Positions 21,187 through 29,746 of a DNA stretch of 64,000 bases are shown here, piece by piece. The notes under the pieces were generated by a model. It had not been told where the DNA came from. It was given only the letters and a program-made list of their open reading frames with translations, and searched no databases. Source of the stretch: Scytolyngbya sp. HA4215-MV1 (GTDB lineage Bacteria > Cyanobacteriota > Cyanobacteriia > Leptolyngbyales > Leptolyngbyaceae). The stretch spans positions 744,001-808,000 of the forward strand of contig JAHHIA010000001.1 of NCBI GenBank assembly GCA_019359045.1. The letters are read 5' to 3'. Each line of letters starts with the position of its first letter. Positions within the stretch are counted from its first letter, which is position 1. The position numbers and the translations under genes were made by a program.

Positions 21187-21234
21187 AGGGGTAAGGGAGT
21201 AGAGGGGTAAGGGAGTAGAGGGGTAAGGGAGTAA
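21187..21234. repeat. three tandem copies of a 16-bp unit between cas4 and cas1
   Basis: The unit AGGGGTAAGGGAGTAG occurs three times head to tail (21187, 21203, 21219; one substitution at the end of the last). It fills most of the 78-base gap between cas4 and the chosen cas1 start. Purine-rich tandem repeats of this type are common in cyanobacterial intergenic DNA. This one may have lengthened an originally shorter gap. Confidence 0.9.
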
Positions 21235-21256
21235 ACGGGGGATGCATCTACCCAAA

Positions 21257-21847
21257 TCACGATTCTTGATATTTTCTGACTTTCTCAACTGCTTGAGGCA
21301 TACACGATTGAAAGAGGCTGCATCCTTTGCAACGAGGAGTGTAAACGGCAGGTGGCATAGTGCCAGTGTGTAGTAGGGTTCGTATTAAGTGGAGGGTGGC
21401 GATCGTGGCTTGACGCAAGGCAGCTGAAATTTCAACTAACTGTCGCTGATGGGACTGAGCATAGTAAATGTAGCCCTGGGCAACGGGTTGTCCAGTCATT
21501 TCCTCTAAACAGAGCGCTTGGGCACAAACTTGGAGTTCGTCGTTATCAAACTCTCCCCGATGGCTGCGTTTGTATTCCACGGGATACCAGTGACCGTCAT
21601 TGGCTTCAATCAAATCCGCTTTACCAATCAAGCCATCGCGATCGGACTTGAGCCACACGGCTCGAACCTGCCAGACCTCTTCCCGATGCCCATCGCCGAC
21701 AGTGTGAACGCGATCGTGCAGGCTAGTGCCTTCAATGGTGTATTGGTTATCGGTAAAGTCGCCAATACAAAACATGCGCCAGCAGCGGTGCGGGCAGTAG
21801 CTGTATTGGTTGAGAGCGGCGATCGGAACATAGTCCAGTTCATTCAT
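21257..21847 (-). CDS. cas4: Cas4, RecB-like nuclease of spacer acquisition
   Basis: Cas4 trims prespacers and helps select the PAM together with Cas1-Cas2. This 196-residue protein has the expected iron-sulfur cysteines: C18 and C22 in YCPHRCW, and three near the end in PRCKGCSLFQSC. Between them are the RecB nuclease motifs: a histidine after GTSLHDRVH, GKADLIE, the PVEYKRS strand, and the QVCAQALCLEE helix. It overlaps the end of cas6 by eight bases, so translation is probably coupled. Length and motif order match family members. Confidence in the identity is high. Confidence 0.95.
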   Translation of the reverse strand: MNELDYVPIAALNQYSYCPHRCWRMFCIGDFTDNQYTIEGTSLHDRVHTVGDGHREEVWQVRAVWLKSDRDGLIGKADLIEANDGHWYPVEYKRSHRGEFDNDELQVCAQALCLEEMTGQPVAQGYIYYAQSHQRQLVEISAALRQATIATLHLIRTLLHTGTMPPAVYTPRCKGCSLFQSCMPQAVEKVRKYQES

Positions 21848-22676
21848 TGGATTTCTTCGATAGAAGCCGCCTCGCCATCCCTAGCCCCATTGGGGTTTTA
21901 CGTCCAACGCCACTGTAGAGGGCAAAATCAGCTAGTGTATTGATTTGTTTGATGATGAGTGGGTCTACATCGCCTAAGATACGGAAGTTCATTGCTCCAA
22001 CACAGCCAATGAACTTGCTGCGGGAGTCAGTCACCAGTTCAGTTCGGATATCAAAAAAACTGGGGAAAATGGATTCCAATAGCGTATCAGGGAATTCGAT
22101 GCCGCTGTATTGATTCCATCGCCGTCGCAGGCTGTTGAACACATGCTCCCGTGTCGGTAGGGCAGAGTCATATTGGCTCTGACGAAAGCTGGTAGGAGTG
22201 CAAAAGGTGAGGTCAATTTGGCGATCGCGATCGGAGGCTTGCTCATAAAGTTGGGCATACGTGGAAAAATTTGCCCAGAGTTGAGTGGATTGGGGCGTGC
22301 CTAAGACACTCGTGATCTGCAAATCGGCGGGACCGAGATGCCAGGGATGGTTGGGATTCAGATTGAGCCAGAGTGGGGTGAGATTGCCAAAAAGGGTATC
22401 GTCCAGTAGGGAAATGCGCCACCAGCAGGGAGTTTCGGCAGGAATGGGACGGGTGTGATCCCATTGCAATTGCTGTTTGCCCTGCGATTTCTGGGTAACT
22501 TGCAGAGGACTGAGGGTGAAAGCCTTGTCGATCGTCTGGGCATGGAGGCGATCGCCCAATTCTTGATCAACGGAGCTAACCAGGGTTAGAAAAAGGGCAT
22601 GGAGGTGCTTGCCAGTCAGGTATCCCGCTGGAATGGGCGAGGTGGGGATGAGGTTGAGAATCAGGCTATGGGGCAT
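21840..22676 (-). CDS. cas6: Cas6 of the I-D system, pre-crRNA endoribonuclease
   Basis: This enzyme cuts the repeat RNA at the base of its stem and leaves the 8-base handle. The 278-residue protein shows LTFCTPTSFR (RAMP strand, about residues 160-169) and the terminal glycine-rich loop SGVGRKTPMGLGMARRL (about 255-271). It lacks the HTH tail of the other Cas6 at 98-1225 but shares the family core. Its place inside the operon between cas3 and cas4, co-directional with the array, makes it the most likely processing enzyme for the roughly 220-repeat transcript. Confidence 0.95.
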   Translation of the reverse strand: MPHSLILNLIPTSPIPAGYLTGKHLHALFLTLVSSVDQELGDRLHAQTIDKAFTLSPLQVTQKSQGKQQLQWDHTRPIPAETPCWWRISLLDDTLFGNLTPLWLNLNPNHPWHLGPADLQITSVLGTPQSTQLWANFSTYAQLYEQASDRDRQIDLTFCTPTSFRQSQYDSALPTREHVFNSLRRRWNQYSGIEFPDTLLESIFPSFFDIRTELVTDSRSKFIGCVGAMNFRILGDVDPLIIKQINTLADFALYSGVGRKTPMGLGMARRLLSKKSNE

Positions 22677-22703
22677 GTTTGAACCTCAATATGAATCTCA
22701 ATA

Positions 22704-24992
22704 TCAAGTGATCCAGAATTCTTCTTCATCCATCAAGCGAATTTTGACGCCATTCATCGCAGCTGTCATAATGCCAGCTAACCCAGGGAAGATTGTGTAA
22801 TTCTTCCTGGCGTCATCACAAACGACTGAAATTGAATATGATTCAATGCCTTGTTTGCGCAGTCGAAAAATCACACCCTGATTTGCCATTTCTGATACAA
22901 CAACTCCTGGCAACCAGGACTTCTCTAGCTCTTTGAGTAAAGGGGTTGGAACAGTAGAACCTTTGAACTGTCTTCGGATTTGACAATGCTGAAAAGCAGT
23001 CAGTTTATTTAACTGAGTTCTGGAGAAAGCTTCAGAGCTACCGTAATAGCGTAGGTGAAAACTTAATTCATAGGTCTCTCGTGCACGATCAACAATGGCA
23101 ATCCCGTCACTATCGCGAACAAACTCATAGTTCCTGAGCAAATGGATTGGATCAAGCTGAGTTTCTTCGGATAGATCAAGTAAGAACCCTTGTGGGTCTC
23201 GGATGCACAGGCTCTCAAACAAGTTAGAGCGAAACTGAAACAACGGTGCATAGCTAGCACTAAAGACAGAAGCAAAGTGCTTAAGTTGAGTTGCGACTTC
23301 AGCATCTTCTCGAAATAACTTTTCAAAGCGGCTTAGGGGAACTTGCTTTGTCTTGAGCAGTTCCCAATCTTCAGGCGATTCGCTTTTGAGAAAGGCTGCT
23401 GTGATCGCCCATTTTGAGTGACCTTTAACAAATTTGAGCGGGTCTTCAGCAGTATCTTGCTCTGGTGCTGTGGCAATCGACTGTGCTGCTTGTAACGCTC
23501 TCATCCGCTGCTGATAATATTTCCAATCACGATTGCCGCCCAATGCCGCCTTCAAAGTCTCAAAGAGCTTTGTTACCAGGTCCGCTTGGGGTAATGTCTC
23601 CAATAGCTCCTCTAGCATGAGCATGGGACGGGCAGCTTCTAGAAAGGCTTCTGACTGCCAGTAAGCTCTGAGAAAGGGACGTTCAAGCGCTTTGAGTTCT
23701 TGCAGCTTGTCTTTCAAGACATCTCGCCCACTAGTTTCAGCCAAGGCGGCTAGACCTTCATCCCAGGCTCTTTCTGGAAGATAGGCGATCGCATAAGATG
23801 GAATTTCAGTTTCTTGTTTGCCGAGTACTCGTCCAACCCGTCCAATTCGTTGCCAGAATGCTGCACGATCGCGGGCTGAAAAAACCAACCAATCCAGGTT
23901 TTGACGTGAAGGTGCGGGGTGTCGTTCAAAGTTAAACCCAACATCCACTGTACTGGTGGCTAGAATGACCTGCCGCTGGGCTGACTGAAGTCGCTCTAGC
24001 TGAGGGGTAGAGCCATGAATCCTACCAATCCGATCAGCTAATCCTTGTGCTTGAAGTAACTTGGCTAAATCATTAATCTGCACTTTAGAGTCCAGAATGA
24101 CTGCTCCATTTTGATCGGGATACGCTTCTAATCGATTAGTTACTTCCTTGGCAAGTTCTGCTAACAGTGCATCTCGTTCTAGCTGGGGACGAATTTCTAA
24201 GTGGACGGTGCCTTGTGATAAAACTTGACGCGCTCCCAATTCCCCATTGATTTGCTTAATGCGGACTCCGCGACTTTCCAACACTGCCAAGGCCTTTTCG
24301 CAGTCAGGTTCCGGTGTGGCGGTTAAGAGAACCACTCGTCTACCTGCTGCAAAGAAACCGAAGATACTCAGATAGGCTAAGTAAAACAAGAGACCAACGA
24401 GTTGCTTGGCATCATATAAATGAAACTCGTCAAAGATGATGGTTGAGAATTGGGTGTAGAAACTGGTTGCGACATTGATTTTATCAAGCCGATGGTAGCT
24501 AAAGAAGGTCGCGTAGTAGAAGATATCAGGATTTGTCACCAGCAGCAGAGGCCGGTTTTCGCTTACGTCTGGAAAGATTGTTGCAGGGTTCCTCAAGAGG
24601 TTATAGAGTTTCTCACCTGGACGCGCTCCGACACGATCGCTTGACCACGTTCTCACTTCTTTAGCAGACACCGCCTTAACAATGTGAGGCAAGCCTGCAT
24701 CTGTGACAAATGCTGCTGCCGCCTTCGTTTGCTGTTCAATCAGAGCATTGGTTGGTGCAATATAAACAGCATTTCTGGTGGGTTGGTGCAGCAATACGGT
24801 CAAGCCTGCTTTAGTTTTGCCTGTTCCGGTTGGAGCTAAGTCCAGAATAATATCGTGATCTTTTGCAGCCTCAAAGACATCAACCTGGTGTTGTAAGGCA
24901 TTCTGAAGGCAATCTTTTAGTTCAGGTGGAGGCTCATTGCAGGCGGCAATGCTTCTCGGCTCTAGGTGGATTGAAATCGGGTCATACGTCAT
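22704..24992 (-). CDS. cas3: Cas3 helicase (Cas3'), HD-less, subtype I-D
   Basis: This is the ATP-dependent helicase recruited by the I-D effector to unwind target DNA. From the ATG at 24992 it is 762 residues. Walker A is APTGTGKT (53-60), the DExH motif is DEFH (188-191), then LLTATPE, and motif VI is RIGRVGR. No HD nuclease domain precedes the helicase core. This fits subtype I-D, where the nuclease is on Cas10d. The start overlaps the csc1 stop by 11 bases; a longer frame to 25064 would extend into csc1 without adding family features. In Synechocystis I-D cas3 comes first in the operon; here it follows csc1. Confidence 0.93.
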   Translation of the reverse strand: MTYDPISIHLEPRSIAACNEPPPELKDCLQNALQHQVDVFEAAKDHDIILDLAPTGTGKTKAGLTVLLHQPTRNAVYIAPTNALIEQQTKAAAAFVTDAGLPHIVKAVSAKEVRTWSSDRVGARPGEKLYNLLRNPATIFPDVSENRPLLLVTNPDIFYYATFFSYHRLDKINVATSFYTQFSTIIFDEFHLYDAKQLVGLLFYLAYLSIFGFFAAGRRVVLLTATPEPDCEKALAVLESRGVRIKQINGELGARQVLSQGTVHLEIRPQLERDALLAELAKEVTNRLEAYPDQNGAVILDSKVQINDLAKLLQAQGLADRIGRIHGSTPQLERLQSAQRQVILATSTVDVGFNFERHPAPSRQNLDWLVFSARDRAAFWQRIGRVGRVLGKQETEIPSYAIAYLPERAWDEGLAALAETSGRDVLKDKLQELKALERPFLRAYWQSEAFLEAARPMLMLEELLETLPQADLVTKLFETLKAALGGNRDWKYYQQRMRALQAAQSIATAPEQDTAEDPLKFVKGHSKWAITAAFLKSESPEDWELLKTKQVPLSRFEKLFREDAEVATQLKHFASVFSASYAPLFQFRSNLFESLCIRDPQGFLLDLSEETQLDPIHLLRNYEFVRDSDGIAIVDRARETYELSFHLRYYGSSEAFSRTQLNKLTAFQHCQIRRQFKGSTVPTPLLKELEKSWLPGVVVSEMANQGVIFRLRKQGIESYSISVVCDDARKNYTIFPGLAGIMTAAMNGVKIRLMDEEEFWIT

Positions 24993-25785
24993 TGCTGTTG
25001 CCTTCACCACAAAATTGCACGTTGGCTGGCACGATATAGTTGCCGATTTGCCACGCTTCAGCATGGAAGCGAAGGTTTTTCAGTAGAGACGTGGGTGGCA
25101 TAGAAATTAAGTCAAAGGATAAGAGATTAATTCCAATGGGTAAATCGGCTGTGCTGAAATAAGCTTGGCTGGCGTAGTCAGCACGAGGTAGATGTACCAG
25201 CGGTTTTTCCTCTAAGATGGCGACGCGAACTTTGCTCATAAATTTGCCCAAGCGGATGTATTCAGGCAGCTCACGATCGCCAAACGCTAATGTATGGAAC
25301 CGATTCCCCCGCTCAATCATGCGTAATCGTCCTGTTTGAGGATAGTTGCTGGGGCGAAATGTGTTGGGTTTATCGCCTTGCCGCACCCTGAGCATGTCTT
25401 GACGGGCTGTGGCAACCCGGTTATTCGTCATCGCATACCAGTAGGAATCTGATAAGGCATTGAACCGCTCAAACCGAAAGGTTGGACTCCCCATTGCTGA
25501 CCAAGCTGGCAGAATGTAGCACTCTTGATTAAGCGGTGTCAGGTCTTCGACATAACGTGGTCGTCCAGTATCGCGTCCAGTGAGTCGATAGGGCGATCGC
25601 GCCCAGCCCAAAGCATATGCCAGAGCATAGTTTCCGATCGCCCCTTCGGTGTAATAGGTATCGGACAGTTCCCTAGAGGCAAAAAACACAGGTTCCGCGC
25701 ACCATAATTCAATCAGTTTTGCTGTTTTAAAACGTGGTTGCGTTGCAGGTTTTGCATTATCTAGCAAACCCAATTGGTTAGACAT
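24982..25785 (-). CDS. csc1: Csc1 (Cas5d), subtype I-D effector subunit
   Basis: Cas5-type RAMP subunit that caps the crRNA handle in the I-D Cascade-like complex. The 267-residue protein matches the Csc1 pattern. It has an opening strand KLIELWCAEPVFFASREL, then YTEGAIGNYALAYALG, and a later glycine-containing strand GKFMSKVRVA and ISMPPTSLLKN. It lies three bases after csc2 and overlaps cas3, so the three are surely co-translated or tightly coupled. No unusual features were seen. Subunit identity rests on sequence pattern plus fixed position next to csc2. Confidence 0.93.
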   Translation of the reverse strand: MSNQLGLLDNAKPATQPRFKTAKLIELWCAEPVFFASRELSDTYYTEGAIGNYALAYALGWARSPYRLTGRDTGRPRYVEDLTPLNQECYILPAWSAMGSPTFRFERFNALSDSYWYAMTNNRVATARQDMLRVRQGDKPNTFRPSNYPQTGRLRMIERGNRFHTLAFGDRELPEYIRLGKFMSKVRVAILEEKPLVHLPRADYASQAYFSTADLPIGINLLSFDLISMPPTSLLKNLRFHAEAWQIGNYIVPANVQFCGEGNSNDV

Positions 25786-25788
25786 GAA

Positions 25789-26820
25789 CTAGCTCCCTGC
25801 TTCAACGGTCTCTTGCTTCTTACCTTTACCTTTGGCTTTCTTTTCACCCACTTGGCGGAATGACTCGTAGGATTCATCTAATCGCTTCAGGAACGCTTCT
25901 CGTTCTGCATCTGACCAGTGGCGATCGACCTCTGCAATCACCGTTGCCAATTCTTCGTTGGACAACTGCACTGAAACACCTCTGCGATTAATCCAACCAG
26001 CAATCACTTTTTGCGCCTCTTCAATCAATGCCCCGTTATCTAATGGATGTTCTAAGGGCTTGTTGCTTGCGGTGAATTGATCATAGACAGCTTGTACAAG
26101 CTCCAATGAACTTGGCAATTCGGCAATGCCACCAAAGATGCCCAAAATTTGATTCTCCATCCGTCCCACACGACTAGAGACAGCACCATAGCGACTGGTC
26201 AGCAAGATATTGCCGACGATGTAACGAAACTCATCTACTGTTACATCTTTAAGCGTAACCACATCCAGAAAATGAACACCCGGTTTAATATATTCGCTGG
26301 TATTAAGCGCTGTGGACGCATTACCTTTTTCATCGCGCATAGTTCCAGTTTCAAAGATAGCGTTGATGGTGCGATCACCCAATGTATCCGTTGCAGTCAA
26401 AATGCTAAAGGCATCTTCTGTCCAAATGCGGCTTTTCTGAGCGCCACCACCGCCTGCTGCAAAGCCATACAAAAAACAGTCCACACACATTTCACAAGGC
26501 GCATTGGTATTGAGCGCACAAGGCACACCGTCTTTGTTCTGACGGAGTAGTTCCTGAGCGCGAAGATATTCCCGTCCTTTGCGTCGTTCCGGTGCAACTT
26601 GTTTGCGTTTGGTCATTACAAGACGCTGAACAATGGACTTACGACCTTCCGGTGTCAATCCGGCAGATACAAACTCACGGCACATGGGCTCACCTGTGCC
26701 TTCAGTTCGCAGAATTAACTCAGATAAAGAAGTTCGCAAAACCACTAGGCAAATCGTGCGCCCTTTGGGAAAGTTTTCGTAGGTCGCGGCAAAGAATGGA
26801 TTCAGTTTCTCAATCGACAT
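25789..26820 (-). CDS. csc2: Csc2 (Cas7d), backbone subunit of the I-D effector
   Basis: Several copies of this RAMP protein coat the crRNA spacer. The 343-residue sequence begins with LNPFFAATYENFPKGRTICLVVLRT. It contains the cysteine-rich insert PCALNTNAPCEMCVDCF (about residues 100-116), probably a zinc site, and the strand YGAVSSRVGRMENQ typical of Csc2. The last 20 residues are lysine-rich and probably disordered. It sits 53 bases downstream of cas10d and three bases upstream of csc1. Confidence 0.95.
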   Translation of the reverse strand: MSIEKLNPFFAATYENFPKGRTICLVVLRTSLSELILRTEGTGEPMCREFVSAGLTPEGRKSIVQRLVMTKRKQVAPERRKGREYLRAQELLRQNKDGVPCALNTNAPCEMCVDCFLYGFAAGGGGAQKSRIWTEDAFSILTATDTLGDRTINAIFETGTMRDEKGNASTALNTSEYIKPGVHFLDVVTLKDVTVDEFRYIVGNILLTSRYGAVSSRVGRMENQILGIFGGIAELPSSLELVQAVYDQFTASNKPLEHPLDNGALIEEAQKVIAGWINRRGVSVQLSNEELATVIAEVDRHWSDAEREAFLKRLDESYESFRQVGEKKAKGKGKKQETVEAGS

Positions 26821-26873
26821 GATAGTTCCTCAGTAATGAATCAATAAATGGTGAATGAGAGATCGGGCAATTG

Positions 26874-29618
26874 TTACGCTGCTGTTTCTTTAGACTCTTC
26901 CTCTTGATTGCGCTTTTCCCAGAATTCTTGACGAGCTTTTGTCAAGAAAAATAGGTAAGCAGCTTCAAGGTTCTTCTGGTCACTTAACAATTTGTCTGGA
27001 CGACCTTGGTAGACTTCTTCATAAAGCTTGCGAAGGATACTGTAGTAGTTTTCGAGCTGCTCAAATTTTGTGCCTTTGACTTCAAAATCACGAATTCGCT
27101 TCAATCGCGTGTGATATTTCTGTACTAAAGCACCAAACAGAAAATCCAAATCCATATAAGTTTTCTGAGAGCGTACTGCGGCAACAAATTCTGTGAACGG
27201 TTCAATCAATGAGGTGCGATTGGTTGTAGAACTTCCCCACAGGTTTGCTTGTGTGGCAACCTGGGCGGCATCACGTAAATAGCGCGTTAACGCAGAATTA
27301 TCATTGGGCATGAGGCTCTCCAATAGGGTCATTAAGGGTTCTTGAATCCGATTCCAGTTGAACGCAAAATTTGGATCATCCTGCTCTCGCAAAATCCAAC
27401 GCAACAATACGAAGTAAAGGCTAAATGGCTCGGCGCAGGCACGGGCAAGGTCGTATAGACAATCTTCAATTTTTGAAAGATTTTTCACAACAGATGTTGC
27501 AAGTTTTCCAAGACATTGGAGCCGCAGAAGAATCCGTTCTGCTGGTATTTCATCCGAGCTTAAATCTACATTTTCATCGTCTGGCTCAAAAGTATATTTA
27601 CCTGTGCCGAGCAACGGTTGGAGAGATGATGGAATCCCCTCAATTCGCCCTCCTGTAAATGTTGAGAGATCAATCTCGAGGCTAGGAGATAAAACAAAAG
27701 GTGTTCGGAGGCCTTCTGTTAAAGAGACTTCTAGAGCCAATCGTGCTGCTTTTAACAACGCTTGAGACGCTGGCAAATCCCCAAACATAATTGGAGTGGT
27801 TACAACTGTTTGAATAAACTCTGTCCGTTTAGGGAATGCAAAACCAACAACTTTGTTCGCTTTGTAAACAAGACTTCTCTTAGGATCGACGCATCGGTAA
27901 AGCTGCAAATCGTCAACTGAAACGGGTCCACCATCAGCATTCACTGCTATACGATCCTGAAACCAATCTCGTAAAAAACTACGAAAATCTGGACTTGAAC
28001 CTTTCGGCAAGCCTAGATGGAGGTAAAAGGGCGGTTCCTTCTTTGCTGCGGGAAAGAAAGCACCAACGGTCATCAGGTGATACGCCATTGCAGCCAGTGG
28101 TTCAGCCTGACGTACCGGATCACTTGTCATTCCACCAGGTAGACGATTGGAAAACATTTGCACCTTTGTTCCGATCGGCATTTTGTCAGAACTGAGTGTA
28201 CTGGTTTCGCTGATCGTGGCACCTAAAGAACAGCGCTGGCGTGGATTTGCATCAATGTAAGCCGCTAACTCGCTGCTATCAGTAGCATTTCTAACAAAGG
28301 CACAACTGAGTGATCGCTGTACCGCTGCAATAACTTCTTCTGACACATCGGCATGACCTGATTGCGTTTCGCCGTTACGTAGCTCTAAGGATTCTTGTAG
28401 CGCAGCAATGACCCCTTGTATGCCATTGGGTGAAGGTTTGGCGGCAAAGAGTGATCGACCATATAGGGCATCAAATGGTTCTAACGCCAAGCGCTGCGGT
28501 TCCGATAAACCTGCATGAGCCGCAATTCGATCCCAGACTTGCTTCGGGTTTAATTCTGGCATCACTTCTCGGTAGCTGAGATAAGCGGCTTTCATCCCTT
28601 CCGAAATGCCAAAGTCATCTGCACTGGTAACGGCAGTCAGTCCCGCTTCTAACGCGGTTTGTAAGGCAGCAGTCTCAACCTTTTGATTGCCCCATTTTTC
28701 AACATCGCCTTGAACTTTCTCTAATTTGAATCCAGCCTTCTTCTTCTCCAACAGTGCCAGCACCACATTCAATACTTCATCGTGATCGTGCTGCACCGCT
28801 TGATGAGAGACTTTAATCCCGTCTTTCGTCGCTCTGACTAACTGTTCAATATTGCCGCCAAACACCTGATCGATTTTGGTTTGCCAAGCAACAGCGATTT
28901 CTGCAGTTAAGTCGAAGTCTGAATTTGCTATCCCTTCGACTAGAATGCCATCGGGAAACACTGACAGCACATTATAGTGATGCTGATGCAAAACTTCCTC
29001 GCAGGCGCTCAACAACAAAGCAGTGATATAGCCCCTATCTTCTGTAATCCTGACTCGATAAAGTTCACAAGGACGACCCAACGCATGAATCAACTCCGTC
29101 CGAATTTTCTGAGCCAGCTTTTCTGCTGTTAGCTCTAAATCAAATAAATCTGCTGCCCGTAGAATGGATGCCCATCGCTCAATTTGCGGGTCTTCTGGCA
29201 GAAATCTCGCGCCATCACTGACGTTGTGTCCAGAATGTCGCTCAATTAATTTTCGTGCCAATTCCAAATCTGTGTCGGTCTGCATTAAAGTGGCAACTGC
29301 TGCCTGTTCTAGCTGCTCTTTGAGAAAGGTCTGATTTCTCGCCAGCGCTTTCACATTTCGACCGTTTGCCCCATCCAGCTTATTCAAATCATGAACGGCT
29401 GTTGCTGCCAGTAATACGGCTCGTTGCGGCTCTGGCACACCTGCTAAACGGCTGACCGTCAAACTGAACTGACACGCTGAATCTAAGTGTTCAGCCAGTG
29501 TCCGGCTCTCTCGAACTCCACGCTGGCGGTGCTTGCCATGTAACTCATAAAGCTTAGGGCGAATCTCTTGAAAGTACTGATCTTCAAGTGTTTTAGGAGC
29601 ACGATTGAGTAATGACAT
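26874..29618 (-). CDS. cas10d: Cas10d, large I-D subunit with HD nuclease domain
   Basis: Cas10d is the signature protein of subtype I-D and carries the target-cleaving HD nuclease. From the ATG at 29618 it is 914 residues. The N-terminal HD domain is visible as EHLDSACQFS (H44) and TAVHDLNKLDG (H76-D77), with further histidines in RHSGHNVSDG. No GGDD palm motif of type III Cas10 is seen, as expected for Cas10d, so no cyclic-oligoadenylate synthesis is implied. A 39-residue upstream extension to 29735 is rejected because it runs through the promoter region shared with the divergent WYL gene. It is the first gene of the operon here, unlike the cas3-first order of the Synechocystis I-D locus. 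Confidence 0.95.
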   Translation of the reverse strand: MSLLNRAPKTLEDQYFQEIRPKLYELHGKHRQRGVRESRTLAEHLDSACQFSLTVSRLAGVPEPQRAVLLAATAVHDLNKLDGANGRNVKALARNQTFLKEQLEQAAVATLMQTDTDLELARKLIERHSGHNVSDGARFLPEDPQIERWASILRAADLFDLELTAEKLAQKIRTELIHALGRPCELYRVRITEDRGYITALLLSACEEVLHQHHYNVLSVFPDGILVEGIANSDFDLTAEIAVAWQTKIDQVFGGNIEQLVRATKDGIKVSHQAVQHDHDEVLNVVLALLEKKKAGFKLEKVQGDVEKWGNQKVETAALQTALEAGLTAVTSADDFGISEGMKAAYLSYREVMPELNPKQVWDRIAAHAGLSEPQRLALEPFDALYGRSLFAAKPSPNGIQGVIAALQESLELRNGETQSGHADVSEEVIAAVQRSLSCAFVRNATDSSELAAYIDANPRQRCSLGATISETSTLSSDKMPIGTKVQMFSNRLPGGMTSDPVRQAEPLAAMAYHLMTVGAFFPAAKKEPPFYLHLGLPKGSSPDFRSFLRDWFQDRIAVNADGGPVSVDDLQLYRCVDPKRSLVYKANKVVGFAFPKRTEFIQTVVTTPIMFGDLPASQALLKAARLALEVSLTEGLRTPFVLSPSLEIDLSTFTGGRIEGIPSSLQPLLGTGKYTFEPDDENVDLSSDEIPAERILLRLQCLGKLATSVVKNLSKIEDCLYDLARACAEPFSLYFVLLRWILREQDDPNFAFNWNRIQEPLMTLLESLMPNDNSALTRYLRDAAQVATQANLWGSSTTNRTSLIEPFTEFVAAVRSQKTYMDLDFLFGALVQKYHTRLKRIRDFEVKGTKFEQLENYYSILRKLYEEVYQGRPDKLLSDQKNLEAAYLFFLTKARQEFWEKRNQEEESKETAA

Positions 29619-29746
29619 CGGGGAATACTTGGGCTGAATACAGAGGACTATTAACCGAAAATGTACGTGACTGGTTGCGATGTATCCATCATGGCAGCAC
29701 AATAGAAGAGTGACAAGTACAAAGTGTACGTACAAATGGAGCGTTA
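29619..29746. promoter_or_regulatory. divergent promoter/operator region between cas10d and the WYL regulator
   Basis: This 128-base gap must hold the promoters of both the cas operon (leftward) and the regulator (rightward). It contains a perfect palindrome TGTACGTACA (29725-29734) 13 bases before the regulator's ATG, and a second TGTACGT at 29662-29668. TACAAA also occurs twice 13 bases apart (29718 and 29731). These are good operator candidates for the ribbon-helix-helix/WYL protein. A weak - strand promoter TTGTCA-17-CATGAT may drive cas10d. Confidence 0.6.

Noticed and set aside
21178-21247. Longer Cas1 start giving 23 extra residues.
   Set aside because: The extension is the translation of the 16-bp tandem repeat; Cas1 proteins begin at the GTLYI strand.
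26874-29618. Type III interpretation of the large Cas10-like gene.
   Set aside because: No GGDD palm motif, and neighbours are Csc1 and Csc2, the subtype I-D markers.
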